Assembly: GCF_041102775.1 (NCBI RefSeq)
Contig: NZ_JBGCUO010000001.1
Coordinates: 682,001-746,000, forward strand
Direction: 5' to 3'
From: Alcanivorax sp. REN37
GTDB taxonomy: Bacteria > Pseudomonadota > Gammaproteobacteria > Pseudomonadales > Alcanivoracaceae
Length of the DNA stretch: 64,000 nt
Under the pieces are notes generated by a model. That model saw nothing but the letters and a program-made list of their open reading frames with translations. It did no database searches and was not told the DNA's origin. The position numbers were made by a program, and so were the translations under genes. This document shows, piece after piece, positions 16,647 through 26,248 of the stretch; within the stretch, counting starts at the first letter, position 1, and each line of letters starts with the position of its first letter.

Positions 16647-17305
16647 TCTTTGCGCGGCATCGGCTCCCAATGCAGGGTGCCTAGCAACCAGTCTGTCAGT
16701 GGAAACACCAAGTTGAAGTTGCGCGTGGTCATTAGATCGCGGCGGTGGTGCAGCGCATGCAAGTGACGCATGTGAGCGATACCGGGCAGCCGCGTGATCG
16801 GGTGCTGATCGGGCAGGTGCTCGCACAAATGCATCACTTCATACAGCAAGTACCCACCCAGCAGAGTAGCCGACAGCAATGCCGCCACATTGGCATTCCA
16901 GAGTGATAGCAGCGCCCAGATCGCCAGCGCCAACAGGCTAAATAGCACAATCAACCACGCCGGAAACAGCACCACCCGCCAGTCGCGCAATGACTCAAAT
17001 GGCATCCGATCCATGACAAAAAACGAATGGTGATCGCCGGTGTGGCGTTTATAAAACAGCGTGCCCAGCGCGTGTTTCCGGTGGCCCAAACCCCGGTGTA
17101 CGCCGTATTCGCCCAGATTGAACAACACCAGCCCCACGGCAATGGCCAGCCATTCCCAGCTGCGCAGACTGTTCACCTGCGACACAAAAAATCCGATCCA
17201 CGCCGCGCCATAAGCGAGCACAAACACGCCATGCATCAGGCCGTGATAATGGCGAGAAATGCCAGCGCGGTAGCGGACACGAAACCGGTCTGTAGCATCA
17301 GGCAT
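16640..17305 (-). CDS. sterol desaturase / fatty acid hydroxylase family protein
   Basis: A 221-residue integral membrane di-iron enzyme. Histidine clusters HRGLGHRKH, KRHTGDHH and HMRHLHALHH with flanking membrane helices define the superfamily. The natural ATG is at 17305 after AGGAGAG; the frame extends upstream without family similarity. Members hydroxylate or desaturate fatty acids, sterols or carotenoids, and the substrate here is unknown. It converges on the arsR gene with a seven-base overlap. Confidence 0.82.
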   Translation of the reverse strand: MPDATDRFRVRYRAGISRHYHGLMHGVFVLAYGAAWIGFFVSQVNSLRSWEWLAIAVGLVLFNLGEYGVHRGLGHRKHALGTLFYKRHTGDHHSFFVMDRMPFESLRDWRVVLFPAWLIVLFSLLALAIWALLSLWNANVAALLSATLLGGYLLYEVMHLCEHLPDQHPITRLPGIAHMRHLHALHHRRDLMTTRNFNLVFPLTDWLLGTLHWEPMPRKDQ

Positions 17306-17500
17306 GGGCAGCTCTCCTGGCAGCGACAAGGGGTGCCCCAACAATGGCGCAGTGACGCGCGGTTCACCAGTGCTAACCCTGTGCTGCTGACCGGCTGTAT
17401 CAATCAGGGTGCTGCCGGGCGCGGCGTAGCCAAGCTGAGGAAAGCCCGCCACCCGCGCCACCTGGTTTTCTGGGCGCTCACATTTGGCCGCCGCCCCGTG

Positions 17501-18559
17501 TTACCGATAGGAAAATGTCAGCGTGGCCACACCGCTTACCTGGCCGCCTTTGAGTCTGTCGCCGGTGCGTACATAACGAGCGTAGAGCTTGGTGCTCATC
17601 ACGCCGCCTTGACCGGGCGCGGTGCCGACGTACCACGCGCCAGCACGGCCCGCATCGGAGGTGTCAGGCCCGAACAGCAGTGGCGTGCTGCTGCCACGGC
17701 GAAACATTTGCAGGCCCACGCCCGTTGCAGCCATACGGTCTTGCGCCAGCGTCAGCACGTTGCTGGTGTTGGCCGGCGCCAAGCCATCACTGACGCTTGC
17801 CCACACATTGACGCCGCCCTCGCAGCGCACCTCGATATTGAATTCATTCGACGGCTGACCGGCATTGCCGCCGCTGGCAACGCCCTCGAAATCACGGCTC
17901 GACACCAGCGGCAGTTCCAGCGCACCGATCACCGAGCCGCTGTTTACGGCACAGGTGCGGGCAGTAATGTTGAAGGTGGCGTTTACGGTGAACCGCGGGC
18001 TGCCGAGCCGATCTCCCGCCGCCGTGATGCCGAAGAAAGAAGCCAAGTCCTTGTTGGAGAGCCGGTACTGGCCACTGACCAGCCGATCGGTAAACACGAA
18101 GTTCACTTTAAGTTTGTAGCCCAACGTTTTGGCGTTGCCTGGCCCTTGATAAGTGATGGTGGGCTGATCGGCCAACAGCGGTTGATATTCGGTGCCGCGC
18201 CGGTCACTGATGCCCACGGCATAACCGATACCGGGAATGCCGGTGCTGAACACCGCATGTTGCACGCCCGCGTCATCGAATATGACGCCCTGCACGGTCG
18301 GGTTGGACTGAACCGCGCCGGAAGTTTTAAAACCGATGTTGGCGCTAGTGCAATTGAACATTTGGCCTTCCGCCCGGCTTTCTCCGAAGCCCGCGCCGGT
18401 GACATTCTGATCGGCGCCGGCGGCAAAGCTCTTGCTGCCAAAGTCGGCGTGTAGATCGTAGGTTTCGCATTTTGAAGTGTCTGCCCAAGCTGGCAGGCTC
18501 GACAGCAGCCCAACACCGATGACACCGACGCAGGCCAGAATGGAAACGTGATTAGTCAT
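17501..18559 (-). CDS. fimbrial tip adhesin
   Basis: A 352-residue secreted protein (signal peptide ending LPAWA) at the end of the fimbrial operon. It appears two-domain. Residues ~27-200 form a Cys-containing receptor-binding domain without a recognised family. The C-terminal ~150 residues are a pilin-type domain with paired Cys (RTCAVNS...VRCEGGV) and the donor-strand-accepting end VSGVATLTFSYR. Its start overlaps the usher stop by eight bases. The 195-base gap to the hydroxylase gene contains nothing recognised. Confidence 0.8.
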   Translation of the reverse strand: MTNHVSILACVGVIGVGLLSSLPAWADTSKCETYDLHADFGSKSFAAGADQNVTGAGFGESRAEGQMFNCTSANIGFKTSGAVQSNPTVQGVIFDDAGVQHAVFSTGIPGIGYAVGISDRRGTEYQPLLADQPTITYQGPGNAKTLGYKLKVNFVFTDRLVSGQYRLSNKDLASFFGITAAGDRLGSPRFTVNATFNITARTCAVNSGSVIGALELPLVSSRDFEGVASGGNAGQPSNEFNIEVRCEGGVNVWASVSDGLAPANTSNVLTLAQDRMAATGVGLQMFRRGSSTPLLFGPDTSDAGRAGAWYVGTAPGQGGVMSTKLYARYVRTGDRLKGGQVSGVATLTFSYR

Positions 18560-21155
18560 GGCAGGGCTCCTCTTGTCGCTCGCAGGTGCGGCGCGGCGGC
18601 ACCATCATCTGACAGGTCTCGGTCTGGGCACTGAGCATCCCGGGCTCAGACGCCGGTTGTGGCTGGTAATGGATCAAACACTCTTGGCCCCACTGGTTAC
18701 CCCAGCGCACCCACAGCTCTGCGGGCTGGTCGGCACCGCGCAGGAACGCCCGGCCGCCTTGGCCCACCAGCCCCAGGGTGTGCAGGTTGCCGTCTTGCAC
18801 CACCGCACCCAGCGGCACCGCCTCACCATCGGAGCGCAGCACTTCCAGCAGCACTGCGCGCCCGGATTGCACCGCGTATTCCAGCTGCACAATGGCGCCC
18901 GCCGTCGGCGCTACGGCTTTCTCGGTGCCGATGATCTCCACATCCAGGGCGCTGCCCTTAGGGTCCACCGCGACGCGATTCAGGCGATAGGGCAGCAAGT
19001 TGGAGGCCACCGCGTAGCCGCGCTCATCCACCTGGGTGCGGCTGCCTTCCAAGGAGGCGCCGGCGGCACCCGGCACATGCACGATGGCAAAGCTGTCGCC
19101 TTGGTCGCGCGAGAAATGCACGCCGCCGCTGTGCGCCAATATGTTGCCGCTGACGCCCACACTGTTTTGATAGCTGCCGCGCGGGCCGCTGCTGGCTGCT
19201 GCATTCACTTGCGCGTGGCGACCGGCGTACTGCGCCGAGGCACCGCCTGCTTGCTCGCGCTCACTGCCGTCCAGCGCCATGCTGGTGTAGATCTGGTAAC
19301 TCAACTGATCGTGATCGCCGCCGCTGCCCTGCACACTGCTGAGCAGCGTGGAGGTCTGGTCACTGCCGTAACTGATGGCGTTGCTCAGCGTTGCTGCCCG
19401 GCGCCGATTGCCGCCCAGTGGCACGTTGACGCTGGCCATCAAAGCGGTATGAGAGGACGCCATCCACTGCTGAGTGCGGCTGGCGCTGACATTCAGCGAA
19501 CCCCAGTTAAAGGCGGTGGAGTAGCCCGCCTGATAGGTCAGGTCGCGCTGGGCGCCTCTGTCCCAATAGTCTTGCAGCGAACCGCTGGCAAACAGCGTAC
19601 TGCGGTGGCCCAGCGGTTGATTCAGGCTGACCTGCAGCCGATTGCGCTGCGCCGTCCGCAGCGCGTACGGCGCGGCCGCCACATTGCCGTCGGCAAACCA
19701 GGGGAAAGCGCCCCAGGTGCCGCTGTTCAGCCGGGCATAATCAACGAAGTCCAGATAGCCGCGGCTGGAAAACCGGTACGCCGCCAACGCAATGTTGGTG
19801 TTGGAGGGGCGCAGCGTGGTGCTGTATGCCAAGCGCAGGCTGTCACCGTGCCGCCGGTCCTCGCCGTCGAACACGGATCTATCCAGATGACGTGCATCGG
19901 AGTGGGTCAGGTCCAACGACAGCGCACCGACCGGTGTGTTGAAGGCCATGCCACCGATGCCGGCGTAATAGCCTTCGGCCACCAAGGCGCCGGTGTACAG
20001 CGTCATTAGATTGCTGACGCCGACTTGGTAGCTGCCCTGCCCAAAGGCGGGCGTGAAATCACTGTGCTGTTGGTAGTACTGGCCAACGCTAAAGTCGTAA
20101 CGAAACTGGCCGGGGCGCACTAAGCGCGCGATGTTGGCGTAGGGCACAGTGAATCGTTTTTGCTGGCCGTCGGCTTCTTCAATCACCACCTCCAAGTCAC
20201 CGCCGTAGCCGGTGTTGTACAGGTCATCAATAACAAACGGGCCCGGCGCCACACTGAGCTCATGAATCTTGGTGCCGGCCTGGTAAACGCTTACCCGCGC
20301 CTGTGTCTCGGCCAAGCCTTTAACCACTGGCGCAAAACCGTTTTGAGAATCCGGCCGCATACGTTCATCAGAGCCAAGCCGCACGCCGGTAAATTGGAAA
20401 CTGTTGAACAGGTCGCCCGGGGTGTAGGCGCGGCCGGCGGTCAATTGTGAACGCCAACCCACCACATTGCGCTGTGCGTAGAGAGTGGACAGCGTGGAGC
20501 GCCCGCCGGCGGACTCGTCGTGGTTGTACGTGGCGTCGGAACGCAGGCGCCATGCGCCCAGGTTGAGCCCAGCATTGACGCTGCCGAAATAAGAACGCTG
20601 GCTGGCCAAGTCATTAGCGCCAGACTGGAAACTGTTCAGGTTGTAATTAACGAATCCCGCCGAAATGCCTTGGTCCCATTGCGCCGGGCTGACATAACCG
20701 CGCGGCAGCTGGCGCAACCACGCTTGGGGAATAGAAAGCCGCAGGGTTTGGCTGGCGGCATCCACAGTCGCCGCTGCGCCGGGCAGGTGATTCTCAAGCG
20801 CCAAGCACTCCGCGTCGGCGTCCAGTTCCTCAGTGCGCACATGCCACTGCGCCAATTGCGCGGTGCTGAGGCAAGGCACTGTCTGCTGACCGTCCTTGAC
20901 CATCCGCACGCTATGCCGCCCTACCGACTGCTGGTTTATTTCCACGTCCAGCAGATATTCGCCCGGCTCCAACGAACTGCCTTGGGCAAAGCGGGACAGA
21001 TCCATGCCTTGATCTAGCGATGTGCCAAACAGCCGCGCATCGAACTCCGCATAGGGCGCAGCCTGCAGCGGCGCGGTCGGCGCCAGGGCGATCAAGGCCG
21101 GCAGGCAGCGCAACACGGTGGCCGCCGGGCGGTGCAAAAATAGGCGTGGCTGCAT
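18552..21155 (-). CDS. fimbrial outer membrane usher (FimD/PapC family)
   Basis: An 867-residue usher with a signal peptide (ending TAPLQA), N-domain (FDARLFGTSLDQGMDLSRFAQGSSLEPGEYLLDVEIN), 24-strand barrel with plug region (GFAPVVKGLAETQARVSVYQAGTKIHELSVAPGPFVIDDLYNTGYGGDLEV) and C-domains (GRAFLRGADQPAELWVRWG, CLIHYQ). ATG at 21155 with GAGGTGG in front was preferred to the longer frame starting at 21203. It secretes and assembles pilus subunits delivered by the chaperone. Confidence 0.92.
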   Translation of the reverse strand: MQPRLFLHRPAATVLRCLPALIALAPTAPLQAAPYAEFDARLFGTSLDQGMDLSRFAQGSSLEPGEYLLDVEINQQSVGRHSVRMVKDGQQTVPCLSTAQLAQWHVRTEELDADAECLALENHLPGAAATVDAASQTLRLSIPQAWLRQLPRGYVSPAQWDQGISAGFVNYNLNSFQSGANDLASQRSYFGSVNAGLNLGAWRLRSDATYNHDESAGGRSTLSTLYAQRNVVGWRSQLTAGRAYTPGDLFNSFQFTGVRLGSDERMRPDSQNGFAPVVKGLAETQARVSVYQAGTKIHELSVAPGPFVIDDLYNTGYGGDLEVVIEEADGQQKRFTVPYANIARLVRPGQFRYDFSVGQYYQQHSDFTPAFGQGSYQVGVSNLMTLYTGALVAEGYYAGIGGMAFNTPVGALSLDLTHSDARHLDRSVFDGEDRRHGDSLRLAYSTTLRPSNTNIALAAYRFSSRGYLDFVDYARLNSGTWGAFPWFADGNVAAAPYALRTAQRNRLQVSLNQPLGHRSTLFASGSLQDYWDRGAQRDLTYQAGYSTAFNWGSLNVSASRTQQWMASSHTALMASVNVPLGGNRRRAATLSNAISYGSDQTSTLLSSVQGSGGDHDQLSYQIYTSMALDGSEREQAGGASAQYAGRHAQVNAAASSGPRGSYQNSVGVSGNILAHSGGVHFSRDQGDSFAIVHVPGAAGASLEGSRTQVDERGYAVASNLLPYRLNRVAVDPKGSALDVEIIGTEKAVAPTAGAIVQLEYAVQSGRAVLLEVLRSDGEAVPLGAVVQDGNLHTLGLVGQGGRAFLRGADQPAELWVRWGNQWGQECLIHYQPQPASEPGMLSAQTETCQMMVPPRRTCERQEEPCHD

Positions 21156-21216
21156 GGTCCACCTCGTCACAAAGCTGCGGAGGGCGTAGGGGCTGACGGG
21201 CAAGTGCTGAGTGGGC

Positions 21217-21963
21217 TTAGCGCAGTGGCACTACTTCCTGCGCGGTGGCGCCGAAATCATTGATCCACTCGAACTGCACGCTGCCGATGGGCGGCAACAT
21301 GGTCAGGCCGTCCACGTTGTAGCGCTGGGTGGAAAGCGGCGCGGTCATGGCCACGTCGACGTCATAAAAGGTGTCCACCACCTTCACGCGCACGTTGTTG
21401 AACGACACGTGGAAAGCGCTGGGGTTAACAATTTCCATCGCCACGGTGCCGTCTTGCTGCGGGTGCAGCGACCAACGCAGCTGTTTTGCGGCGGCCGCCG
21501 GGCTGCCTGGCAGACCTTTGGGCCGGTAGAACAGCTTCACCCGCGTGCGGTAGGCAAACTGCATGTAGGACGGCTCTACGGCATCGAGCGGCCGCGGCGG
21601 CACATCCAGAATGTTGAAGTAGTAAACGCTTTCCCGGTCCGTCGGCATCGGCACGGTGGAAGGCACCTCCATCACCCGGAACACCTGGGCGCCGCCGGCT
21701 TCGATGCGAATCAGCGGCGGTGTGATCCAAAACGGGGCGCGGCTGCTTTCCGCCCGCTCGGCAGCATCACCGCTGTCGATCCAGACTTGTGCCAGTACCG
21801 GCGTAGTGCTGGGGTTGCGAGCGTTAACGCTGATCTCGCGCTCGGCGCCGTCATAAATCACCCGCGTACCAGACAACACCACATTGGCCTGCGCTGCGGC
21901 AGACAGCAGCGTGGCGCACAGCACTGACGGGACAACCTGCTTAAAGACGCTACTGAACATCAT
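21217..21963 (-). CDS. periplasmic fimbrial chaperone (FimC/PapD family)
   Basis: A 248-residue chaperone with a signal peptide (ending SAAAQA) and two immunoglobulin-like domains. VVLSGTRVIYDGAEREISVNARN, a G1-strand region with basic residues, YFNILDVPPRP and FAYRTRVKLFYRP are diagnostic. It folds pilin subunits by donor-strand complementation. The order pilin, chaperone, usher, adhesin is complete for a chaperone-usher system. Confidence 0.92.
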   Translation of the reverse strand: MMFSSVFKQVVPSVLCATLLSAAAQANVVLSGTRVIYDGAEREISVNARNPSTTPVLAQVWIDSGDAAERAESSRAPFWITPPLIRIEAGGAQVFRVMEVPSTVPMPTDRESVYYFNILDVPPRPLDAVEPSYMQFAYRTRVKLFYRPKGLPGSPAAAAKQLRWSLHPQQDGTVAMEIVNPSAFHVSFNNVRVKVVDTFYDVDVAMTAPLSTQRYNVDGLTMLPPIGSVQFEWINDFGATAQEVVPLR

Positions 21964-22029
21964 GGTTGGCTCCTGTTGGCGAAGGTCGCAAAGCGGGTCG
22001 GTGCACTGGGCCCGACCCGCTCACGGGCT

Positions 22030-22554
22030 TCAGCGATAGGCCATGGACATTTCGATGTAAGAGGTCACATTGCCCGGCTGCGCATCACCTTGCGGTGAGT
22101 AGTACTGGGCATAGAGGGTCACGGTGCCGGTGGCGCCAGACACGGCGTAGCTGGCGGTGTCGGTGTTCAGATTCAGCACCTTGGACTGGCCGTCCAGCAG
22201 CTGCACTTCCACGTTGGCCGCCGGCTCGCTGGTGGCCAAATTGCGCAGTGTTCCGGCCGGGGTCACGTTCACACCGGACGGCTCGAAGTGCACCTCAGCC
22301 ACGGTGGTGTCTTGGCAGCCAGTTACCGCCAGATCCAGTTGCTTGCGGCCTGACGAGGCGCCAGCCGCGTTCAAGCTACTGACGTCCAGCTCCGGCAGGT
22401 TGATGGTGGCCTGTTTGGACGATCCTGCGGTGACCTCACAGGTGCTGCTGGTGAGTTTGCCGTTAACATCGATGCGCACGTCGTAAGCCATGGCGGAGCC
22501 AGCAGTGGTGGCTAAGGCGGCAGCAAACATGGCGTGTTTGAAGTTCAGTTTCAT
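22030..22554 (-). CDS. major fimbrial subunit (spore-coat-U/type 1 pilin-like)
   Basis: A 174-residue pilin with a signal peptide (ending GSAMA), an N-terminal donor strand (YDVRIDVNGKLTSSTCEVTAG), the conserved disulfide between STCEV and TGCQD, and the closing strand YIEMSMAYR. It is the first gene of the operon and presumably the most expressed. Sequence is closer to the alternative CU-type pilins than to E. coli FimA. Confidence 0.82.
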   Translation of the reverse strand: MKLNFKHAMFAAALATTAGSAMAYDVRIDVNGKLTSSTCEVTAGSSKQATINLPELDVSSLNAAGASSGRKQLDLAVTGCQDTTVAEVHFEPSGVNVTPAGTLRNLATSEPAANVEVQLLDGQSKVLNLNTDTASYAVSGATGTVTLYAQYYSPQGDAQPGNVTSYIEMSMAYR

Positions 22555-23041
22555 GGGGTAGCCTCACTCGTGATGGATGGATAGATCCGGAGAGGCGAAC
22601 GAGCCCATTCCAGCGTCGTGAGCACTGTTCACCACCCACGTTTATGCTGCGCCTGAGCCAACCTGTCGGCTTTGGGACGATTCTTATCTGAACCAAAAAA
22701 TATTCACGCGCTGGCTGTGCGGTTGCAGGGAGGTTTGGCGGCGGGGTACGGGCTTGCCCAGAGCCTTGGCCGCTACAGCGTCATCGTCTGAGATGCAGCT
22801 GGTTTGTGTCTGGGCGAAGTCGTTCGATCCGAAAATGGATGGCGCGAAGGGGCAAATAAACTTTCAGAATAATAAAAAGAACAGAAGCAAAGACTTGAAC
22901 AGAAGGGAATTCTATTGAGGGCAGCGCATGCTGTGCAGAAGAGGGGCAGGTGCTCTACAGCGCATTTTATAGCGTATTTGCTGCAGCCGCGCAGCAGCAG
23001 CGCCCCGCGCGGGGCGGGGCGCCGTTGCAGCTGCGTTAAAC
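22555..23041. other. non-coding gap holding the fimbrial operon promoter
   Basis: A 487-base gap between the pilin start and the end of the isochorismatase gene, both on the minus strand. It is AT-rich around 22680-22900, where the fimbrial promoter probably lies, and contains a GC-rich self-complementary stretch near 23000-23025. No phase-variation inverted repeats or short tandem tracts were seen. Confidence 0.5.
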
Positions 23042-23719
23042 TCAGCGCATTGAATCCAGCACTTCGCTGTTTTTCACCACATCTTGCGCCTTGCTATAAC
23101 TTTCCATCAGCAACCGGTAGGCCGGGAAGATATGGGTGTAGGCTTCTGCCCATTCCAGCGCATCCTCACGGTTCCAGGTTTTCTGCAGCTCGGACGCCAC
23201 CGCGGCGGTGTCCATCGGCACCACGCCGGCCTGCAGCATGCGCGCCAAAGTGATTTCTTGCGCCATCTTGCTGTAGGTGCCCGAGGCATCGATTACGGTG
23301 AACACCCGATAACCTTCCGCCACCGCACTGATCGCCGGGAACGCCATGCACACGCTGGTGATGGTGCCGGCAATGATTAGCGTTTTGCGGCCAGTGGCTT
23401 TGATGGCCTCGACAAATTCCGGGTTGTCCCAGGCGTTGATCTCACCTTTGCGGGCCACGTACTGAGCGTGCGGCGCGTTTTGGTGGATCTCTGGAATCAG
23501 CGGGCCGTTGGGCCCCTGCGGCACCGACGCAGTGGTGATCACCGGCAGCTTTGCCAGCGTCGCCACCGTGGCCAGCGCAGCGGCGCGCTCGCGCAGCTCG
23601 GTCATCGGCATGTCGCCGACGGTTTGAAACAGACCGCTCTGGTGGTCGATCAGCACCATCACTGCGTCGTTGGGATCAATCACCGGTGCGTTGCCGTTGA
23701 AGTTAGCGGGTGTGCTCAT
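23042..23719 (-). CDS. isochorismatase-family hydrolase (YcaC-like)
   Basis: A 225-residue cysteine hydrolase. The catalytic triad is visible as D25 in VLIDHQSG, K91 in ARKGEINAW and C124 in TSVCMAF, with the family's cis-peptide just before the Cys. YcaC-like members are octameric hydrolases of uncertain substrate. It lies 72 bases downstream of the pirin gene on the same strand, and the pair is divergent from a LysR gene, an arrangement common for stress-inducible pirin operons. Confidence 0.85.
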   Translation of the reverse strand: MSTPANFNGNAPVIDPNDAVMVLIDHQSGLFQTVGDMPMTELRERAAALATVATLAKLPVITTASVPQGPNGPLIPEIHQNAPHAQYVARKGEINAWDNPEFVEAIKATGRKTLIIAGTITSVCMAFPAISAVAEGYRVFTVIDASGTYSKMAQEITLARMLQAGVVPMDTAAVASELQKTWNREDALEWAEAYTHIFPAYRLLMESYSKAQDVVKNSEVLDSMR

Positions 23720-23791
23720 AACGTGCTCCTTCGGGTTGGAAGGGTGCGTAGCACCCTGAGAACCGGCTGCGGGGGCAGCCGGCGGGTTCGG

Positions 23792-24658
23792 TCAGGCCGG
23801 CATCCGGGCGAAGCGGCCGTTGTTGAAGTCATCGATGGCCTCGACGATTTCCTGGTGGCTGTTCATCACGAAGGGGCCGTGGCCAACGATGGGCTCGTCG
23901 ATCGGCTCGCCGCTCAGCAGCAGCACGCTGGCATCGCTGTTGGCCTCAATGGACAGCTCGCTGCCGGCCGCGTCCAGCACCACCATCTCCGCGTTGCGGG
24001 CCACAGTGTTGCCGTTGATCTGCACCGTGCCGCCCAGCACGACCAGCGCCACCGGCCAACCGTCAGGCAGCGTCAGGGCGCTGTAGCTGCCCTGCGCCAG
24101 GCTCAAATCCCACACCTGCATCGGCGTGAACGTTTGCGCCGGGCCAGCTTGGCCGCCCAACTCACCGGCAATCACCCGCGCCTGCCCGGCGCCGTTTGGC
24201 AGCGGCACCACCGGAATCTGCCCATCGGTGATCGCTTGGTAGCGCGGCGGCGTCATCTTGTCCTTCGCCGGCAGGTTCACCCACAGCTGCACCATTTCCA
24301 GCGTGCCGCCGCTTTCACTGAACGCCGGGGAGTGGAACTCCTCGTGCAGAATGCCGCCGCCGGCGGTCATCCACTGCACATCGCCAGGGCCTATGACGCC
24401 GCCTTCGCCGGTGGAATCGCGGTGGGCCACCTCGCCCTTGTAAACGATGGTCACCGTCTCAAAGCCACGGTGAGGATGCTGGCCGACACCGCGCGGGCGA
24501 TTGGTCGGCAAGAACTCCGCCGGGCCGGCGTAATCCAGCAGCAGGAACGGACTCAACTGCTTGCCATGGCTGTTGTAGGAGAACATCGAGCGCACCGGGA
24601 AACCGTCGCCGACCCAGTGCGGGCGCGGGGCGCTGTAGAGGCCAAGTACGTTTTTCAT
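23792..24658 (-). CDS. pirin family protein
   Basis: A 288-residue bicupin with the metal ligands HPHRGFETVTIV and the family segments GPGDVQWMTAGGGILHEEF and LQLWVNLPAKDK-like (here VQLWVNLPAKDKMTPPRYQ). The C-terminal cupin carries VALVVLGGTVQINGN. ATG at 24658 has GGAGG five bases upstream. Pirins act as quercetinases or redox-sensing regulators; which applies is not visible. It is transcribed away from the LysR gene. Confidence 0.9.
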   Translation of the reverse strand: MKNVLGLYSAPRPHWVGDGFPVRSMFSYNSHGKQLSPFLLLDYAGPAEFLPTNRPRGVGQHPHRGFETVTIVYKGEVAHRDSTGEGGVIGPGDVQWMTAGGGILHEEFHSPAFSESGGTLEMVQLWVNLPAKDKMTPPRYQAITDGQIPVVPLPNGAGQARVIAGELGGQAGPAQTFTPMQVWDLSLAQGSYSALTLPDGWPVALVVLGGTVQINGNTVARNAEMVVLDAAGSELSIEANSDASVLLLSGEPIDEPIVGHGPFVMNSHQEIVEAIDDFNNGRFARMPA

Positions 24659-24776
24659 GGCGTCCTCCAAATCAGGGGTGGGTTAACTGAAGCCCATGCT
24701 ATTGATGGCACGATGGAGTCGGTAGTAGCCTAATTTGCATCTCAGCGTTCCATTTAATGAACAGTGGTGGCATCCG

Positions 24777-25682
24777 ATGCAGGACCTTAATGATCTGTAT
24801 TACTTCGTTCAGGTGGTCGATCACGGCGGTTTTGCGCCCGCAGGGCGTGCCTTGGGGGTGCCCAAGTCCAAGCTCAGCCGGCGCATTGCCAGCCTCGAAG
24901 AGCGCCTGGGCGTGCGGTTGCTTCAACGCACCACCCGCCAGTTCACCGTTACCGAAATTGGCCGCACCTACTACGAGCACTGCAAGGCGATGCTGGTGGA
25001 AGCCGAAGCAGCGCAAGAAGCGATTGATGAGACCCGCGCCGAGCCGCGTGGCGTGATCCGCATGACCTGTCCGGTGGCGCTGCTGCACGCAGTGATGGAC
25101 ACCATGCTGGCCGACTTCATGGCCGCCCACCCTCAGGTGGCCCTGCACTTGGAAGCCACTAACCGCCGAGTGGATCTGGTCGCCGAAGGCGTCGATGTGG
25201 CCATTCGCGTGCGGCCACCGCCGTTGCAAGACAGCGACCTGGTAATGCGGGTGTTGGCGGAGCGCTCCCAGTGTTTAGTGGCCAGCCCGGCGTTCATCGC
25301 CCAGTACCATTACCCGGCGGTGCCGTCAGAATTGAATGGCTTGCCCAGCCTTGGCCTGGGCACGCCGCAGCAGAGTTTTGCTTGGTCGCTGCATGGGCCG
25401 GATGACGCCCACGCCACCGTTCATCATCGCCCCTGTTTCATCACCACCGACATGGTGGCACTCCGCTGTGCGGCCATTTCCGGCGTCGGCATCGTGCAAC
25501 TGCCGGAGCTTATGGTCAGTCCCCAGCTGCAAGACGGCTCGCTGGTGAAGTTGGTGCCCGACTGGGCGCCGCGCCGCGAAATCATTCACGCGGTGTTTCC
25601 CTCCCGGCGTGGGTTGCTGCCGTCGGTTCGGGCACTGGTGGATTTTCTCGCGCAGCGGTTCGAAAAAATGGAGCAGGAATAA
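24777..25682 (+). CDS. LysR-family transcriptional regulator
   Basis: A 301-residue regulator with the N-terminal winged helix (MQDLNDLYYFVQVVDHGGFAPAGRALGVPKSKLSRRIASLEERLGVRLLQRTTRQFTVTEIG) and a periplasmic-binding-like effector domain. It belongs to the DsdC/AaeR-like branch usually found divergent from pirin or isochorismatase genes. The shared promoter region is only 118 bases, so autoregulation with control of the pirin operon is likely. Start 24777 was preferred over the upstream TTG at 24735. Confidence 0.88.
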   Translation: MQDLNDLYYFVQVVDHGGFAPAGRALGVPKSKLSRRIASLEERLGVRLLQRTTRQFTVTEIGRTYYEHCKAMLVEAEAAQEAIDETRAEPRGVIRMTCPVALLHAVMDTMLADFMAAHPQVALHLEATNRRVDLVAEGVDVAIRVRPPPLQDSDLVMRVLAERSQCLVASPAFIAQYHYPAVPSELNGLPSLGLGTPQQSFAWSLHGPDDAHATVHHRPCFITTDMVALRCAAISGVGIVQLPELMVSPQLQDGSLVKLVPDWAPRREIIHAVFPSRRGLLPSVRALVDFLAQRFEKMEQE

Positions 25683-26248
25683 GCACGACGCTGCCGTGGC
25701 GGGTGCTGGATCGCGACAGCGCTGGCTGGCCTTGCTTGTCACTTTTGGTGACACCCAGTCAGGCTGGCACTTCCACACAGAAATTGAACCCGCCAGTCAC
25801 ATTCTGTGCGAGCGTACAAGTGTGACGCCGTTCAAAACCGAACTAAAATCGCCTGCGACAAAGGTTGTCAAAAAATATAAGAAATAAAATAGAAGGTTGC
25901 CGAACAACGTCTGCATTTTTACTAATTCGTAATCGCCTGAAACAGTCTATTGCTCAGTATCTGATGTCACAGTCTGTGCCGTTTTTTAGCGCATAAAAGA
26001 TGAAATAGACGAAATCCAGCCTTTCACCACGTTCTGTTCAATACCCCCAACCCCCCTCCTAACCTAGTTCTACGAGGCTGCGTGCTGGCGTCGTGCATCT
26101 GAAAAGCCGTGCTCCGCAACGGCGGACCATCGAAAGCCAACCTGGTCAGGCGTCGTTCCGTGCGCCTGGCCGGTGCCGTGGTGGGGGCGGCTTTGCTGAC
26201 CTGTTGCCCATAGATAGGGCGCAACAAAATAAGAAAGGAGATCAAACC
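25683..26248 (+). other. AT-rich promoter region of the FadL-like operon
   Basis: A 566-base gap that drops sharply in GC between about 25850 and 26050, consistent with a regulated promoter for the porin operon. A small hairpin GTCAC-TTTTG-GTGAC (25737-25751) lies after the LysR gene without a T-run. The open frame from 26093 runs into the porin gene but lacks family similarity before 26249. Confidence 0.5.

Noticed and set aside
17027-20009. Two ~480-codon plus-strand frames across the hydroxylase, adhesin and usher genes
   Set aside because: Both mirror well-supported minus-strand genes and have no recognisable domains.
23468-24733. 421-codon plus-strand frame
   Set aside because: It is a shadow of the isochorismatase and pirin genes, whose catalytic motifs are intact on the other strand.
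25737-25751. GTCAC-TTTTG-GTGAC hairpin as a LysR-gene terminator
   Set aside because: The stem is only five pairs and is not followed by a T-run.
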